The notes below the pieces were generated by a model. The model was given only the letters and a program-made list of their open reading frames with translations, was not told the origin of the DNA and searched no databases. Shown piece by piece: positions 25,558-33,188 of a stretch of DNA of 64,000 bases; the stretch's first letter is position 1; each line of letters begins with the position of its first letter. The translations under genes and the position numbers were made by a program. Location of the stretch: contig NZ_JADHEC010000015.1 of NCBI RefSeq assembly GCF_015277675.1, positions 1 to 64,000 of the forward strand, in the 5' to 3' direction. Origin of the DNA: Flavobacterium soyangense. Its GTDB lineage: Bacteria; Bacteroidota; Bacteroidia; Flavobacteriales; Flavobacteriaceae.

Positions 25558-26178
25558 ATGGCACAGTTCATAAAAATATACGAAGACAAACCTAACGAAG
25601 CAGCAATTGCGAAAGTCGTAAAAGTTTTAAAAGACGGCGGTTTAGTGATTTATCCAACCGACACTGTTTACGGTTTGGGTTGCGATATTACCAATACTAA
25701 GGCTTTGGAACGCATTGCCAAGATAAAAGGAGTGAAGTTGGACAAAGCCAATTTTTCCTTTATTTGTTATGATTTGAGTAATCTTTCAGATTATGTGAAA
25801 CAGATTGACACGGCGACTTTCAAAATATTAAAAAGAGCTTTGCCTGGCCCATACACTTTTATTTTACCTGGAAATAACAATTTACCCAAAGAATTCAAGA
25901 AAAAAACCACTGTCGGTATTCGTATTCCGGATAATTCAATTGCTTTGGAAATCGTTCGACAATTAGGCAATCCTATAGTTTCCACATCCATTTATGATGA
26001 AGATGAAGTGATTGAATACACCACCGACCCGGAACTTATTTTCGAGAAATGGCAAAATTTAGTCGATATGGTTATTGATGGCGGTTATGGTGACAATCAA
26101 GCTTCTACCATTATCGATTTATCAGGTGATGAACCAATTGTAGTAAGAGAAGGTAAGGGGAGTTTAGATATTCTTTAA
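25558..26178 (+). CDS. tsaC: L-threonylcarbamoyladenylate synthase
   Basis: This 206-residue YrdC/Sua5-family enzyme makes threonylcarbamoyl-AMP from threonine, bicarbonate and ATP. This is the first step of t6A37 modification of ANN-decoding tRNAs. The substrate cleft motifs are GGLVIYPTDTVYGLGCD (residues 27-43), KRALPGPYTFIL near 90 and VGIRIPDN near 120. The STSIYDED and STIIDLSGDEP segments close the fold. It is the short form without the C-terminal Sua5 domain. The partner tsaE lies at 60307 in the same window. The gap before the gene repeats AACTTTAAAC several times. Confidence 0.94.
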   Translation: MAQFIKIYEDKPNEAAIAKVVKVLKDGGLVIYPTDTVYGLGCDITNTKALERIAKIKGVKLDKANFSFICYDLSNLSDYVKQIDTATFKILKRALPGPYTFILPGNNNLPKEFKKKTTVGIRIPDNSIALEIVRQLGNPIVSTSIYDEDEVIEYTTDPELIFEKWQNLVDMVIDGGYGDNQASTIIDLSGDEPIVVREGKGSLDIL

Positions 26179-26216
26179 TTTTCAGATAACAGATTTCAGA
26201 TAACAGTATATAAATG

Positions 26217-26249
26217 AAAAACGTCCCGATTTCTCGAGACGTTTTTTTT
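26217..26249. terminator. bidirectional terminator, tsaC / OmpA gene
   Basis: AAAACGTC (26218-26225) pairs with GACGTTTT (26238-26245), and further T bases follow. It lies between two convergent genes, and the A-tract on the left gives the minus-strand T-tract. Confidence 0.75.
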
Positions 26250-26289
26250 GTTTCTGTCACCTGCAAACTGAAATCTGCTAGTAGCCTGC

Positions 26290-27123
26290 TTAATTTTGTT
26301 GTTTTTTCATTTCTTTTTCAACCATTTCATAAAATTGGTCAATTTTTGGTAACACAACGATACGAGTTCTTCTATTTTTTGCTCTGTTTTCAGGAGTGTC
26401 ATTTGCAACCAAAGGAGTATAAGAACTTCTTCCTGCAGCAATCAATTGAGCTGGATTAACTCCCAAATCACCGGCTAAAACGCGAATGATTGAAGTAGAA
26501 CGTTTTACACTTAGATCCCAGTTGTCAAGCAAAACACCATTTCCGTTGAAAGGAACGTTATCTGTATTCCCTTCCACCATACATTCAAAATCTGGTTTGT
26601 CATTCACCACTTTTGCTACTTTTGCCAAAACTGATTTTGCTTTATCGGTTACATCGTAACTACCACTTTTAAATAATAATTTATCGGCAATTTGAATAAA
26701 AACCACTCCTTTTTCAACATTTATTTCGATGTCTGGATCCGAAATTCCAACCGAAGCTTTTAAACTTGTTACAACAGCTAGAGTAACACTGTCTTTTTTA
26801 GTTAAAGCGTCTTGCATTCTGCTGATTTTTAAATCTTTTTCTTTGATAGATTCTAAGGCTTTTTCAATGTTTTCAGCTCCTTTTGTACTCAAAACAGTCA
26901 TGTCTTTAGATTGGGAAATCAAAGTCTGATTGTGCTCTTTTAAGCCTTCAACAGTAGCTTTAAGACCTGCTTTTTCTTCTAAACAAGAATTCAATTTTAC
27001 AGTACAAGTGTTCAATAAATCTTGGGTTTCCTTGTTTTTGGCTTCTAATGCAGCATATTGTTTCTTTGAAACACAAGAAGTCAAAAGCATAAAGAAGGAT
27101 AAGGCAATTACAATTTTTTTCAT
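26290..27123 (-). CDS. OmpA-family peptidoglycan-binding lipoprotein
   Basis: This 277-residue lipoprotein has lipobox LTSC with the acylated C17. A coiled-coil of about 100 residues (about 22-120) follows. The C-terminal OmpA domain (about 140-270) contains LLFKSGSYDVTDKA, VEGNTDNVPF and the arginine-rich NRAKNRRTRIVV, which bind diaminopimelate in peptidoglycan. It is therefore expected to tether the outer membrane to the wall. A strong promoter lies 32 bases upstream, inside the end of the glycosyltransferase gene, so it has its own transcript. Confidence 0.93.
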   Translation of the reverse strand: MKKIVIALSFFMLLTSCVSKKQYAALEAKNKETQDLLNTCTVKLNSCLEEKAGLKATVEGLKEHNQTLISQSKDMTVLSTKGAENIEKALESIKEKDLKISRMQDALTKKDSVTLAVVTSLKASVGISDPDIEINVEKGVVFIQIADKLLFKSGSYDVTDKAKSVLAKVAKVVNDKPDFECMVEGNTDNVPFNGNGVLLDNWDLSVKRSTSIIRVLAGDLGVNPAQLIAAGRSSYTPLVANDTPENRAKNRRTRIVVLPKIDQFYEMVEKEMKKQQN

Positions 27124-27154
27124 AAAAGTTAAAATTTTAATTAAACATGAATTA

Positions 27155-27186
27155 CAAAGTTAGTTTTACTATTTAGTAGTAGCAAA
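27155..27186 (-). promoter_or_regulatory. promoter of the OmpA lipoprotein gene
   Basis: Read on the minus strand, TTTG (27186-27183), a 20-base spacer and TAACTTTG (27162-27155) match the Bacteroidota consensus exactly. The -33 element and part of the spacer lie within the last codons of the glycosyltransferase gene. Confidence 0.75.
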
Positions 27187-28173
27187 TATATTACTAAATA
27201 CTTTAATTTTCTTAATAAAGTATAGATAAACGATACTTTTAACTTTATAGTATTTATTGGATTGAAATTGGTCTCTTTTCTTATAATTATTTGAGAAAAG
27301 GCGATAAAATTCAAAATGAGCTTTTAATATAGCCAATAAATGCTTGAATTTTCCTTGCAATAGAAATTGTATTCCGGCAATTCCGTCCAAAACAAGACGA
27401 ATGGAAATCACAGGAAACAATTGATTTTTGGGTAGGTTTTTTACCAGCATCAACAATGAATTTCTAAAATTCAAAAAGGTTTTCATTGAGTTTCCTTGTT
27501 GCAAAGTTGCTCCGCCAACGTGATAAACTACCGATTCCGAATTGTATTTTATTATATGTCCTTTATTGAATGCGCGCCAACACAAATCGATTTCTTCCTG
27601 ATGCGCAAAAAAATCACCGTCAAAACCTTTCAGTTCCTTATAAACGGAACTCCTAATAAAAAAACAAGCTCCGGAAGCCCAAAATATTTCGCAATTGTCA
27701 TCGTATTGTCCGTTGTCTTTTTCCAAAGTTTCAAAAATGCGTCCCCGGCAAAACATGTAACCATATTTGTCCGTAAAACCACCGGCAGCACCGGCATATT
27801 CGAAGTATTCTTTGTTTTTATAATCCAAGATTTTCGGTTGGATTATGGCAGTTTTAGGTTCTTTTTCGAAAGTGTTAAGGATTGGTTTTAACCAATTTTC
27901 AGTCACTTCAATATCCGAATTAACCAAAGCAAATAGCTCCGCATCAACACCTTTTAAAGCTTCATTGTACCCTTCGGCAAAGCCAAGATTGCTTTCGTTT
28001 TTGATAATTTTAACCGTTGGAAAAAAAGCTTTAATGTAGGAAATAGAATCATCTGTCGAAGCATTATCGGCAACATAAACAGTAGCTTCTTGGGAATATT
28101 GGACAATCGAAGGTAAAAACTGTTCTAACAATTTTTCACCATTCCAATTGAGGATTACTACTGCTATTTTCAT
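27169..28173 (-). CDS. glycosyltransferase family 2
   Basis: This 334-residue GT-A fold glycosyltransferase begins VVILNWNGEKLLEQFLPSI. The nucleotide-sugar site is VADNASTDDS (residues 34-43) and N85-S-D87 serves as the metal-binding DxD equivalent. The acceptor-side motif ASGACFFIRSSVY is near residue 165, with HQEEIDLCWR (ED-x-D-type catalytic base) near 190. It resembles rhamnosyl- or N-acetylglucosaminyl-transferases of cell-surface glycan synthesis. The C-terminal region may lie against the membrane. It is adjacent (zero-base gap) to the downstream end of the HsdR_N-like gene, so the two form a transcription unit. The sugar donor is unknown. Confidence 0.92.
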   Translation of the reverse strand: MKIAVVILNWNGEKLLEQFLPSIVQYSQEATVYVADNASTDDSISYIKAFFPTVKIIKNESNLGFAEGYNEALKGVDAELFALVNSDIEVTENWLKPILNTFEKEPKTAIIQPKILDYKNKEYFEYAGAAGGFTDKYGYMFCRGRIFETLEKDNGQYDDNCEIFWASGACFFIRSSVYKELKGFDGDFFAHQEEIDLCWRAFNKGHIIKYNSESVVYHVGGATLQQGNSMKTFLNFRNSLLMLVKNLPKNQLFPVISIRLVLDGIAGIQFLLQGKFKHLLAILKAHFEFYRLFSNNYKKRDQFQSNKYYKVKSIVYLYFIKKIKVFSNIFATTK

Positions 28174-28635
28174 TTAGATTATTTCATTTTTTGATTTGTA
28201 ATCTGGCAATTCATTCATAAACTCATATTTCCTGTTCTCAAAATCCATTTGACAAAAGTAATGATTATGACCGTTGGTTACCATCATATATTCCGCTTTC
28301 AAAGTCATATTGTAGCGGGCAATTTGGTCAAAAGTGGCTTGAGCCGTTTTAATTTCTGGAGATTTGCATTCGACTAAAACAAAGATGGAACCATCTGGAT
28401 TGAAAACGACAACATCGTATCTTTTTCGCAACCCATTGACATTGAGAACTTTCTCGACGTTAATTAATGATTTTGGATATTTTTTCTCTTCCAATAAAAA
28501 CCGAACGACGTGCTGCCGAACCCATTCTTCGGGTGTGAGAATGATAAATTTTTTCCTGATTTCATCAAAAATTGACACTTTATTTTCGCTATTTTTGAAA
28601 CGGAAAGAATAAGAAGGAAAATTAAGTTGCTGCAT
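28174..28635 (-). CDS. HsdR N-terminal-like (HSDR_N_2) nuclease-fold protein
   Basis: This 153-residue stand-alone protein has the PD-(D/E)xK nuclease fold found at the N-terminus of type I restriction HsdR subunits. D74 (RYDVVVF) and E89-C-K91 (LVECKSP) form the catalytic-type triad. The helicase and methylase parts of a restriction system are absent, and neither hsdM nor hsdS is nearby. The gene sits head to head with holA, 48 bases apart, an arrangement I recall as conserved in Flavobacteria. A housekeeping role in DNA metabolism is therefore more likely than restriction. Confidence 0.85.
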   Translation of the reverse strand: MQQLNFPSYSFRFKNSENKVSIFDEIRKKFIILTPEEWVRQHVVRFLLEEKKYPKSLINVEKVLNVNGLRKRYDVVVFNPDGSIFVLVECKSPEIKTAQATFDQIARYNMTLKAEYMMVTNGHNHYFCQMDFENRKYEFMNELPDYKSKNEII

Positions 28636-28683
28636 AAAGCAAAAGTAAGACTTTTAGCGAATAGATAAAAGAGAATAGACAAA

Positions 28684-29688
28684 ATGGATGAAGTTTTAAA
28701 AATAGTCAAAGACATACAAACAGGCAACATTAAACCGATCTATTTTTTGATGGGTGAAGAACCCTATTATATTGACAAATTGTCCGATTATATTGAGCAA
28801 AACGTGTTGTCAGAAGATGAAAAAGGCTTTAATCAAACCGTTTTGTATGGACGTGATGTTTCTATAGAAGATGTTATTTCGACTGCTAAACGTTACCCAA
28901 TGATGGCGGAACACCAAGTTGTGATTGTCAAAGAAGCGCAGGATTTGTCTAGAACGATCGACAAACTCGAAAGCTATGTTGAAAACCCATTGCAATCAAC
29001 GGTTTTGGTTTTTTGTTATAAATACAAAACTTTGGACAAACGCAAAAAAATGACCAAAATGTTGGACAAAATAGGCGTGGTTTACGAAAGCAAAAAGTTA
29101 TATGATAATCAAGTAGGCGACTGGATTAAACGTGTTTTATCCGGAAAAAGTTATTCGATAGAGCCTAAAGCCAATGCGATGTTGGTGGAGTTTCTTGGCA
29201 CAGACTTGAGTAAAATCAATAATGAACTCGAAAAATTGCAAATCATTTTGCCAATAGGCAGCACCATAACGCCCAAACATATTGAGGAAAACATTGGTTT
29301 CAGCAAAGACTTCAATAATTTTGAATTGTTAAATGCTTTGGGCTCCAAAAACCAATTGAAAGCCTTTCAAATTGTACAGTATTTCTCTGACAATCAGAAA
29401 GCAAATCCTTTGGTCGTAACTACGAGCACGGTATTTGGTTTTTTTATCAAACTTTTGAAATACCACGGATTAAAAGATCGAAACCCAAGAAATGTTGCAT
29501 CAGTTTTGGGAGTAAATCCTTTTTTCTTAAAGGATTATGATTTGGCACTCAAAAATTATCCGATGAAAAAGGTAAGCCAAATTGTTTCTTCTTTGCGCGA
29601 TGTTGATGTAAAAAGTAAAGGAGTTGGCGCTAATGCTTTGTCTCAATCGGATTTATTGAGAGAAATGCTATATAAAATATTTAATTAG
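28684..29688 (+). CDS. holA: DNA polymerase III delta subunit
   Basis: This 334-residue clamp-loader subunit opens the beta sliding clamp. It starts with the AAA-like domain, including PIYFLMGEEPYYIDKL (residues 18-33) in place of a functional Walker A. The central region has VVIVKEAQDL and the C-terminal collar domain covers about 215-334. Length and order are typical of HolA, with low sequence conservation as usual. It is divergently transcribed from the HsdR_N-like gene. The small membrane protein and ettA follow on the same strand. Confidence 0.92.
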   Translation: MDEVLKIVKDIQTGNIKPIYFLMGEEPYYIDKLSDYIEQNVLSEDEKGFNQTVLYGRDVSIEDVISTAKRYPMMAEHQVVIVKEAQDLSRTIDKLESYVENPLQSTVLVFCYKYKTLDKRKKMTKMLDKIGVVYESKKLYDNQVGDWIKRVLSGKSYSIEPKANAMLVEFLGTDLSKINNELEKLQIILPIGSTITPKHIEENIGFSKDFNNFELLNALGSKNQLKAFQIVQYFSDNQKANPLVVTTSTVFGFFIKLLKYHGLKDRNPRNVASVLGVNPFFLKDYDLALKNYPMKKVSQIVSSLRDVDVKSKGVGANALSQSDLLREMLYKIFN

Positions 29689-29738
29689 CATTTAAAATTT
29701 GCGATATTTGCATCTTTAAAATATAATAAGGAATAATT

Positions 29739-29921
29739 ATGGGAATGAATAAAAATACCGTTTTAGGATGGGCTACACTATTGATGTTAGTTATGGGATT
29801 ATTACTTATAGGATTAGGTGCTTTTAGATATGATGATGTTGCAGGTTGGGGATTTGCAGCAGTTGGAGTTGGGTTTTTGGCTAATGCGTGGGTATTTAGT
29901 TCTTTAAAAGGAAGATTGTAA
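29739..29921 (+). CDS. small membrane protein, CAL67264-like
   Basis: This 60-residue protein has two membrane segments (about residues 9-27 and 36-54) separated by RYDDVAGWG. It closely resembles the small CAL67264-family membrane proteins annotated across Flavobacteriia. Function is unknown. A near-consensus -7 element (GATATTTG, 29703-29710) lies upstream, and ettA follows after 20 bases, so the two may be co-transcribed. Confidence 0.82.
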   Translation: MGMNKNTVLGWATLLMLVMGLLLIGLGAFRYDDVAGWGFAAVGVGFLANAWVFSSLKGRL

Positions 29922-29941
29922 TAATTATTTAAAATATAAAA

Positions 29942-31636
29942 ATGGCTGACGATAAAAAAGTAATTTTCTCAATGCAAAAATTGAGTAAAACCTATACAGG
30001 AGCAGATAAACCAGTACTAAAAAACATCTATTTGAGTTTCTTTTACGGTGCAAAAATTGGGATTTTAGGATTAAATGGTTCAGGAAAGTCTTCATTGTTA
30101 AGAATTATTGCTGGTGTTGATAAAAATTACCAAGGTGATGTAGTTTTTCAGCCCGGCTATACCGTGGGGTATTTAGAGCAAGATCCACAATTGGACGAAA
30201 CAAAAACTGTTCTCGAAATTGTTCAAGAGGGAGTTGCCGAAACAATGGCAGTTCTAAAAGAGTATAATGATATAAACGATTTGTTTGGTCTTCCGGAAAA
30301 CTATGAAGATGCGGATAAAATGGACAAGTTAATGGATCGTCAGGCTGCTTTGCAGGATAAAATTGATGCTCTAGGTGCATGGGAAATCGATACTAAGTTA
30401 GAAATTGCGATGGATGCGTTACGCACTCCGGAAGGTGATACACCCATCAAGAATTTGTCTGGTGGAGAGCGACGTCGTGTAGCCTTATGTCGTTTGTTAT
30501 TGCAACAACCTGATGTTTTGCTTTTGGATGAGCCTACGAATCACCTGGATGCAGAAAGTGTACTTTGGTTAGAACAACATTTGGCACAATACGCAGGAAC
30601 TGTAATTGCCGTAACTCACGACAGATATTTCTTAGACAATGTTGCAGGTTGGATTTTAGAACTCGATAGAGGAGAAGGTATTCCTTGGAAAGGAAATTAT
30701 TCATCTTGGTTAGAACAAAAATCAGGTCGAATGGCATTGGAAGAAAAAGTGGCTTCTAAACGCAGAAAGACTTTGGAACGTGAGTTGGATTGGGTTCGTC
30801 AAGGTGCCAAAGGTCGCCAAACCAAACAAAAAGCGCGTTTGCAGAACTACGATAAACTCTTGAATGAAGATCAAAAACAACTGGATGAAAATCTGGAAAT
30901 CTATATTCCAAATGGTCCGAGATTGGGGACAAATGTAATCGAAGCTAGAAATGTAGCGAAAGCTTTTGGTGATAAATTACTGTATGACAACTTGAATTTT
31001 AAATTGCCTCAAGCTGGAATTGTTGGAATTATTGGGCCAAATGGTGCTGGTAAATCAACTATTTTCAAAATGATTATGGGTGAAATTGAACCGGATGCCG
31101 GTGAATTTTTGATTGGTGACACCGTAAAAATTGCTTATGTGGATCAGGCACATTCTAATATTGATGTAAACAAATCCATTTGGGAAAACTTTGCCGATGG
31201 TCAGGAATTGATTATGATGGGTGGACGACAAGTGAATTCTCGTGCTTATTTGAGCCGATTCAATTTTGGGGGTGGTGAACAAAATAAGAAAGTTTCTATG
31301 CTTTCGGGTGGAGAACGAAACCGTTTGCACCTTGCTATGACTTTAAAAGAAGAAGGAAATGTATTGTTACTGGATGAACCAACGAATGATTTGGACATCA
31401 ACACGCTTCGCGCTTTAGAAGAAGGATTGGAAAATTTCGCAGGTTGTGCCGTTGTGATTTCGCACGACAGATGGTTCTTGGACAGAATTTGCACCCACAT
31501 TCTAGCTTTTGAAGGCAACTCCGAAGTGTATTATTTTGAAGGCGGATTTTCTGATTATGAGGAGAACAAAAAGAAGCGATTAGGCGGAGATTTAACTCCG
31601 AAACGATTGAAATATAGAAAATTGATTAGGAGTTAA
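29942..31636 (+). CDS. ettA: energy-dependent translational throttle protein EttA (ABC-F)
   Basis: This 564-residue ABC-F ATPase binds the ribosomal E site and couples translation to ATP level. There are two ABC cassettes without membrane domains. The first has GLNGSGKSS near residue 39, LSGGERRR near 173 and LLLDEPTNHLD near 195. The P-site tRNA interaction linker covers about 245-320 with Arg/Lys-rich helices. The second cassette has GPNGAGKST near 365, LSGGERNR near 458 and LLLDEPTNDLD near 480. The arm region (about 95-140) in the first cassette is the EttA type. Downstream is a strong terminator. Confidence 0.96.
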   Translation: MADDKKVIFSMQKLSKTYTGADKPVLKNIYLSFFYGAKIGILGLNGSGKSSLLRIIAGVDKNYQGDVVFQPGYTVGYLEQDPQLDETKTVLEIVQEGVAETMAVLKEYNDINDLFGLPENYEDADKMDKLMDRQAALQDKIDALGAWEIDTKLEIAMDALRTPEGDTPIKNLSGGERRRVALCRLLLQQPDVLLLDEPTNHLDAESVLWLEQHLAQYAGTVIAVTHDRYFLDNVAGWILELDRGEGIPWKGNYSSWLEQKSGRMALEEKVASKRRKTLERELDWVRQGAKGRQTKQKARLQNYDKLLNEDQKQLDENLEIYIPNGPRLGTNVIEARNVAKAFGDKLLYDNLNFKLPQAGIVGIIGPNGAGKSTIFKMIMGEIEPDAGEFLIGDTVKIAYVDQAHSNIDVNKSIWENFADGQELIMMGGRQVNSRAYLSRFNFGGGEQNKKVSMLSGGERNRLHLAMTLKEEGNVLLLDEPTNDLDINTLRALEEGLENFAGCAVVISHDRWFLDRICTHILAFEGNSEVYYFEGGFSDYEENKKKRLGGDLTPKRLKYRKLIRS

Positions 31637-31662
31637 ATATTAAATTTCTTAAATGCAAAAAC

Positions 31663-31698
31663 AAAAAGAGGATATCCATTTAGATATCCTCTTTTTTT
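31663..31698 (+). terminator. rho-independent terminator of ettA
   Basis: A 14-bp stem AAAAAGAGGATATC (31663-31676) and its complement (31683-31696) enclose a 6-base loop, with a T-tract on the right and an A-tract on the left. It therefore also serves the convergent gene ending at 31721. Confidence 0.85.
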
Positions 31699-31720
31699 AT
31701 TATATACAGTTTATTTATTC

Positions 31721-32125
31721 TTAATCTTCGTCTTCATCATCTTCGTCTGCGACATCTTTTTCATCATCATCGTCGTCGTCGTCATCTGAATCATCTTCGT
31801 CTTTAAAGTCAGGTTTATCAAGACTATCACCATCATCAATATCATCATCTTCTTCGTCAAGGTCAAGACCTTCTTCTAATGGTTCTATTTCGGCAGCGAT
31901 TTCATCATCTTCATCATAATTTTCTATTCTATCAGCAAGATTTGTGCTGATTTTTACCAAAAAAATGGTATCTTCAGTTTTAACTTCCACAGCCTCTATT
32001 AACTCGTTTTGGGCATTTCTAAAACGGATAATGTTGGAGTCGTCATAGCCATCAGGAAATTTATCTACCAAAAGGTTTAAAATTTCGTGGGTTAGTTTTG
32101 CGTAATCTACAATTACTCTTTTCAT
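31721..32125 (-). CDS. small acidic protein of unknown function
   Basis: This 134-residue protein has an ordered N-terminal part of about 65 residues (VDYAKLTHEILNLLVDKFPDGYDD, then a strand-rich VEVKTEDTIFLVKIS). The remainder is an extremely acidic tail made almost wholly of Asp, Glu and Ser. Similar flavobacterial proteins have, as I recall, been annotated as DNA primase without support; no primase motif is visible here. The tail could act as a nucleic-acid mimic or a chaperone-like segment. It is the last gene of the unit with the deoxyhypusine-synthase-like gene (9-base gap). Confidence 0.8.
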   Translation of the reverse strand: MKRVIVDYAKLTHEILNLLVDKFPDGYDDSNIIRFRNAQNELIEAVEVKTEDTIFLVKISTNLADRIENYDEDDEIAAEIEPLEEGLDLDEEDDDIDDGDSLDKPDFKDEDDSDDDDDDDDEKDVADEDDEDED

Positions 32126-32134
32126 AAAATCAAT

Positions 32135-33106
32135 CTATAGGTCTAATAAATAAGCAAAAATTAAGGGAGCCACTATAGTGGCATCCGACTCGATAATAAA
32201 TTTTGGAGTTTTTATGTCCAATTTTCCCCAAGTAATTTTTTCGTTTGGCACCGCTCCGGAATAAGAGCCATAACTGGTTGTTGAATCCGAAATCTGACAG
32301 AAATAACTCCAAAAAGGTATGTCATGGATTTCCATATCCTGATATAACATTGGTACGACACAAATAGGAAAATCTCCCGCAATTCCACCACCAATTTGGA
32401 AAAAGCCAACGCCGTTTGAACTGTTTTTTGGATACCAATCAGATAAGTAAACCATATACTCAATACCGGATTTCATTGTAGATGCTTTTAAATCACCTTT
32501 TATAACATAGGAAGCAAAAATATTTCCCATCGTGCTATCTTCCCATCCCGGTACAATAATAGGTAAATTTTTCTCTGCAGCAGCATACATCCAGCTATCT
32601 TTTAAATCAATTTCGTAATATTCTTCAAGAACTCCCGAAAGTAACATTTTATACATAAACTCGTGAGGGAAATATCTTTCTCCTTTGTCATCGGCATCTT
32701 TCCATATTTTATAAATATGTTTTTGCAAACGACGAAATGCTTCATGTTCAGGTATGCAAGTATCTGTAACACGGTTCAATCCTCTTTCCAGTAAAGCCCA
32801 CTCATCTTCTGGTGTTAAATCTCGATAATGTGGCACTCTTTCATAATGTGAATGTGCAACCAGATTCATTATGTCTTCTTCAAGATTTGCTCCTGTGCAT
32901 GAAATAATTTGTACTTTATCCTGACGAATTATTTCTGCGAAAATTTTACCTATTTCGGCGGTGCTCATTGCACCAGCCATACTCACCATCATTTTTGCCC
33001 CGTTGGCTAATTGTTGCTCGTAAGCCTTTGCTGCATCAACTAAGGATGCTGAATTAAAATGCAAATAATGCTTTTCAATAAACTGACTGATTGGTCCTTT
33101 ACTCAT
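32135..33106 (-). CDS. deoxyhypusine synthase-like enzyme, probably polyamine-forming
   Basis: This 323-residue member of the deoxyhypusine synthase (DHS) family has an NAD-dependent Rossmann-like fold. The catalytic lysine that forms the enzyme-butylimine intermediate is kept as K295 in ITWGKLDIK, matching the eukaryotic WGK motif, and the following ESDATIVAPL corresponds to the eukaryotic DAS segment. Bacteria lack eIF5A, and bacterial relatives have been shown to make homospermidine or related polyamines, so this is the likelier activity. The arginine decarboxylase gene lies 82 bases upstream on the same strand, which supports a polyamine role. No agmatinase gene is seen between them, although I recall that as the usual companion. 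Confidence 0.88.
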   Translation of the reverse strand: MSKGPISQFIEKHYLHFNSASLVDAAKAYEQQLANGAKMMVSMAGAMSTAEIGKIFAEIIRQDKVQIISCTGANLEEDIMNLVAHSHYERVPHYRDLTPEDEWALLERGLNRVTDTCIPEHEAFRRLQKHIYKIWKDADDKGERYFPHEFMYKMLLSGVLEEYYEIDLKDSWMYAAAEKNLPIIVPGWEDSTMGNIFASYVIKGDLKASTMKSGIEYMVYLSDWYPKNSSNGVGFFQIGGGIAGDFPICVVPMLYQDMEIHDIPFWSYFCQISDSTTSYGSYSGAVPNEKITWGKLDIKTPKFIIESDATIVAPLIFAYLLDL

Positions 33107-33188
33107 TTTTATTATTATTGTTTAAAGCTAATATTTGACTGTTCAAAGAAAATATATTTTTTTGAAAACTACAATGAAAACTTTTAAA

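Noticed and set aside
28174-28635. Type I restriction-modification system
   Set aside because: Only the N-terminal nuclease domain of HsdR is present; no helicase part, HsdM or HsdS.
31721-32125. DNA primase
   Set aside because: No primase or TOPRIM motif is visible; that name in related proteins appears to be propagated without evidence.
32135-33106. eIF5A-modifying deoxyhypusine synthase
   Set aside because: Bacteria lack eIF5A; the arginine decarboxylase context favours polyamine synthesis.
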